Shown: positions 61,026 through 64,000 of the stretch, one piece after another
Numbering within the stretch: position 1 is the stretch's first letter
Layout: each line of letters opens with the position of its first letter
NCBI RefSeq assembly: GCF_020171465.1
Contig: NZ_JAIUZR010000005.1
Location: 1 to 64,000, forward strand
Source: Lutimonas saemankumensis
GTDB taxonomy: Bacteria > Bacteroidota > Bacteroidia > Flavobacteriales > Flavobacteriaceae
Direction: 5' to 3'
Length of the DNA: 64,000 nucleotides
Position numbers and translations under genes: made by a program
Notes under the pieces: generated by a model
The model's input: only the letters and a program-made list of their open reading frames with translations
Databases searched by the model: none
Told to the model about the DNA's origin: nothing

Positions 61026-63695
61026 ATGAAAAGCGAAAAGAAAAAATATTTAAAACTGTCAGGCCTGGAACCTCTGGTGCTGAATGAAAACAGTAACTTC
61101 ATCAATGTTGGGGAAAGAACCAATGTTGCCGGATCAAGAAAATTCCTGCGCCTTATAAAAGAAGAAAAGTTTGACGAAGCCCTTGATATTGCCAGGCACC
61201 AGGTAGATGGTGGCGCCCAGATTATCGATATCAATATGGACGATGGACTGATCGACGGAAAAATGGCGATGGTCAAGTTTATGAATTTAATTGCCGCAGA
61301 ACCGGATATCTGCAGGGTCCCGATTATGATAGACAGTTCCAAATGGGAGATCATTGAAGCCGGACTTCAGGTGGCCCAGGGTAAATGTGTTGTCAACTCT
61401 ATTTCACTTAAAGAAGGAGAAGAGAGGTTTATCTGGGAGGCAAAAAGGATCAAAAGATACGGGGCGGCGGTGATTATAATGGCTTTTGATGAGGTTGGCC
61501 AGGCAGATAATTATGACAGAAGGGTTGAGATCGCCAAAAGATCCTATGACATACTGGTTCATCAAGTTGGATTTCCAAGTGAAGATATAATTTTTGACCT
61601 TAATATTTTTCCTGTTGCAACGGGTATGGAGGAACACAGGAGAAACGCCATCGACTTTATTGAGGCCACCCGATGGGTCAGAGAAAACCTACCGAATGTC
61701 AATATTAGCGGCGGGGTCAGCAATGTGTCATTCTCATTCAGAGGGAACAATACGGTGCGCGAAGCCATGCATTCTGTATTTCTATACCATGCCATCAGGG
61801 CTGGGATGAATATGGGTATCGTGAACCCGACGATGTTGGAGGTTTATGACGAAATTCCCAAAGATCTGCTCGAGTATGTTGAGGATGTGGTACTCGACCG
61901 AAGAGAAGACGCTACTGAAAGGCTGCTGGATTTTGCCCAGACGGTTAAAGGGACTAAAAAGACAGAAGTTGAGGATCAGGAGTGGCGAAAGGCCGATTTA
62001 CAGGAAAGAATTACACATGCTTTGGTCAAAGGTATTGACAGTTTCATCGTTGAAGATGTTGAGGAAGCAAGAAAATCCGTAGACAGACCCCTTCAGGTTA
62101 TCGAAGGCCATTTGATGAACGGAATGGATGTGGTGGGTGACCTGTTTGGATCGGGAAAAATGTTTTTGCCACAGGTTGTAAAGTCAGCACGCGTCATGAA
62201 GAAGGCCGTGGCCTATTTGAATCCGTTTATAGAAGCTGAAAAAGGAGAGAGCCAAAAGTCTTTGGGTAAGGTCCTGCTTGCAACGGTTAAAGGTGATGTT
62301 CATGATATTGGTAAAAATATCGTGAGCGTGGTTTTGGGATGCAATAATTATGAAATAGTGGATTTAGGAGTAATGGTTCCTCCCGAGAAGATTATTGATA
62401 CCGCCATCAAAGAGAATGTGGATGCCATTGGTTTATCGGGACTTATTACCCCGTCACTTGATGAGATGGTTTACCTGGCGAAGGAGATGGAACGAAGAAA
62501 GCTTGATATTCCATTATTGATAGGGGGAGCAACCACATCCAAGGCCCATACAGCGGTCAAAATAGATACCGAATATAAAAATGCCGTAGTTCATGTAAAT
62601 GACGCTTCCCGGGCCGTAACCGTGGTGGGAGATCTTCTGAACAAGAGTTCAGAGAAGCAGTATGTGGCCAATCTGAAAAAGGACTATGAAGAATTTAGGC
62701 AAAAGTTCCTCAAAAGAGGGAAAGCCAAACGCTATGTTAGCCTGGAAGAAGCCAGGGCAAATAGCTTCAAAATCGATTGGGAGAAGGCAGACATAAAAAA
62801 GCCAAAGGAAATGGGAATTCAGGCCCTGAAACAGATCAGTCTCAAGGAATTGCTTCCTTATTTTGATTGGCAGCCGTTTTTTATTTCCTGGGATTTGCAC
62901 GGGAAATTCCCGGAAATTCTTAAAGATGAGCTGGTTGGACAGCAGGCATCTCACCTTTATGAGGATGCCCAGAAAATGATTGAAAAGATCATCTCCAAAC
63001 AACTTTTCAAAGCCAAAGCCATTTTTGGTCTTTTTGAGGCAAATTCGGTGAATAAAGATGACATAATGATCAGTAAGAATCAAAAAGAAATAACCAGGTT
63101 CAGGACCCTAAGGCAACAGTTGCATAAAAGGCAGGGTGTACCCAATTATGCCTTATCAGATTTTATTGCACCAGTTGATACTGTTCAGGATTATATGGGA
63201 GCTTTTTGTGTTGCGATCTTTGGAGCTGAAGAGCTGGCTGGGAAATTTAAAGAAGAACACGATGATTACAATGCGATTCTTGTTCAGGCCATTGCAGACA
63301 GGTTTGCCGAAGCCTTTGCAGAATATCTTCATAAGAAGATCAGAAAGCAGCACTGGGGCTATTCAGAAAATGAAAATCTTGACAACCAGGCGTTAATTAA
63401 AGAAACCTATACCGGAATAAGGCCCGCACCGGGTTATCCGGCCTGTCCCGATCATCTGGAAAAAGATACGATCTGGGAACTGCTCGACGTTGAAAAGATC
63501 ATCGGAGTAAAGCTAACTGAAAGTAAAGCCATGTGGCCCGCTGCCGCAGTATCTGGATATTATTTTGCAAACCCGGAAGCCAAATATTTTGGACTCGGAA
63601 AGATTAAGGAAGACCAGGTAATCGATTATGCAAATAGAAAAGGAATAACCAAAGAGGCAGCCTTGAAATGGCTGCAACCCAATTTATCGTTTTAG
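61026..63695 (+). CDS. metH: Methionine synthase, folate/cobalamin/reactivation subunit
   Basis: 889 residues. Domains: pterin (methyl-THF) binding (about 15-270; [38 protein letters not shown]); cap and B12-binding (about 310-560) with cobalt-ligand His426 in [11 protein letters not shown] and [13 protein letters not shown]; and AdoMet reactivation domain (about 590-885; [12 protein letters not shown]). It completes the homocysteine subunit encoded 55 nt upstream, giving a two-piece MetH that makes methionine from homocysteine and methyl-THF. Confidence 0.97.
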   Translation: MKSEKKKYLKLSGLEPLVLNENSNFINVGERTNVAGSRKFLRLIKEEKFDEALDIARHQVDGGAQIIDINMDDGLIDGKMAMVKFMNLIAAEPDICRVPIMIDSSKWEIIEAGLQVAQGKCVVNSISLKEGEERFIWEAKRIKRYGAAVIIMAFDEVGQADNYDRRVEIAKRSYDILVHQVGFPSEDIIFDLNIFPVATGMEEHRRNAIDFIEATRWVRENLPNVNISGGVSNVSFSFRGNNTVREAMHSVFLYHAIRAGMNMGIVNPTMLEVYDEIPKDLLEYVEDVVLDRREDATERLLDFAQTVKGTKKTEVEDQEWRKADLQERITHALVKGIDSFIVEDVEEARKSVDRPLQVIEGHLMNGMDVVGDLFGSGKMFLPQVVKSARVMKKAVAYLNPFIEAEKGESQKSLGKVLLATVKGDVHDIGKNIVSVVLGCNNYEIVDLGVMVPPEKIIDTAIKENVDAIGLSGLITPSLDEMVYLAKEMERRKLDIPLLIGGATTSKAHTAVKIDTEYKNAVVHVNDASRAVTVVGDLLNKSSEKQYVANLKKDYEEFRQKFLKRGKAKRYVSLEEARANSFKIDWEKADIKKPKEMGIQALKQISLKELLPYFDWQPFFISWDLHGKFPEILKDELVGQQASHLYEDAQKMIEKIISKQLFKAKAIFGLFEANSVNKDDIMISKNQKEITRFRTLRQQLHKRQGVPNYALSDFIAPVDTVQDYMGAFCVAIFGAEELAGKFKEEHDDYNAILVQAIADRFAEAFAEYLHKKIRKQHWGYSENENLDNQALIKETYTGIRPAPGYPACPDHLEKDTIWELLDVEKIIGVKLTESKAMWPAAAVSGYYFANPEAKYFGLGKIKEDQVIDYANRKGITKEAALKWLQPNLSF

Positions 63696-63700
63696 GAAGA

Positions 63701-64000
63701 ATGAAAGTAACAGAACATATAAAAAATGCCAAAGGGAAAAGTTTATTTTCCTTTGAAATTGTACCCCCTCAGAAGGGGCAGAATATACAGAAGCTCTATG
63801 ACAATATAGACCCTTTGATGGAGTTTAAACCACCATTTATTGATGTGACGACCTCACGTGAAGAGCATGTATACATTAAAAAAGAAGGAGGTTTACTGGA
63901 GCGTAAGGTAACTCGTATGCGTCCCGGAACTGTGGGTATTTGTGCTTCGCTGATGCACAAGTACCAAGTAGATACCGTACCCCATGTTCTATGTGGAGGA
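63701..64000 (+). CDS. metF: Methylenetetrahydrofolate reductase (3' end outside window)
   Basis: First 100 codons only. Starts ATG 63701 with AGGAAGA just upstream, 5 nt after metH. LFSFEIVPPQKGQNIQKLYD is the classic MetF start with the catalytic Glu, and PPFIDVTTSREE follows. It supplies methyl-THF to the methionine synthase encoded just before it, completing the operon. Confidence 0.93.
   Translation, partial: MKVTEHIKNAKGKSLFSFEIVPPQKGQNIQKLYDNIDPLMEFKPPFIDVTTSREEHVYIKKEGGLLERKVTRMRPGTVGICASLMHKYQVDTVPHVLCGG

Noticed and set aside
1..64000. Insertion sequences, integrases, phage genes, toxin-antitoxin or defence systems
   Set aside because: None recognised in any frame; the gene order is that of a stable chromosomal region.

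Overview
The window looks like a chromosomal stretch from a marine-type flavobacterium (Bacteroidota, Flavobacteriaceae-like). The evidence is AT-rich DNA, -7 promoter elements of the TAnnTTTG type with few Shine-Dalgarno sites, type IX secretion (T9SS) type-B adhesins with PorP/SprF partners, a PID-CTERM-like small protein, a cysteine-free L32 and a split MetH. I saw no mobile element, CRISPR array or phage gene.

Layout. (1) 1-19068: two successive cell-surface modules on the + strand. Each has a giant repeat-rich T9SS-exported protein, a PorP/SprF outer-membrane protein and an OmpA/PD40 protein; the second module carries one extra OmpA protein. (2) 19133-30085: housekeeping genes: ileS, a DksA-like gene, a secreted hypothetical, lspA, a convergent PLP decarboxylase, uvrC and a patatin-barrel protein. 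(3) 30131-36771: a minus-strand tetR-tolC-mfp-rnd efflux operon whose promoter is overlapped by a perfect inverted repeat, the likely TetR operator. (4) 36922-41253: a polyprenyl synthase, small unknowns, a CAT-anticodon tRNA, a PID-CTERM-like protein, ribE and pdxA. (5) 41281-45150: the lipid/translation cluster DUF177-rpmF-fabH-accB-accC. (6) 45282-50048: an Lrp regulator, a zinc metallopeptidase, an asparaginase, tRNA-Ser(GGA) and an ExbB/4-TM/ExbD/ExbD energy-transduction operon. (7) 50154-64000: a methionine/SAM region with metK, a hypothetical gene and a deoxynucleoside kinase on the minus strand, and metY, a metX-aspartokinase-homoserine dehydrogenase fusion, metZ, DUF2061, split metH and the start of metF on the + strand.

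The most interesting signal is the methionine control region (about 52.9-55.1 kb). Three different RNA devices appear to sit within 2.2 kb: a SAM-II-like aptamer in the metK leader (minus strand); a 23-residue leader peptide with MMM and CC codons, followed by a terminator with a competing antiterminator, upstream of metY; and a SAM-I (S-box) riboswitch upstream of the metX-thrA fusion, with downstream segments complementary to its P1 strand and to the TTG start codon. Together they suggest that metY senses charging of tRNA-Met/tRNA-Cys while metK and the rest of the pathway sense SAM. All of this rests on reading the sequence by eye; no folding or database search was run.
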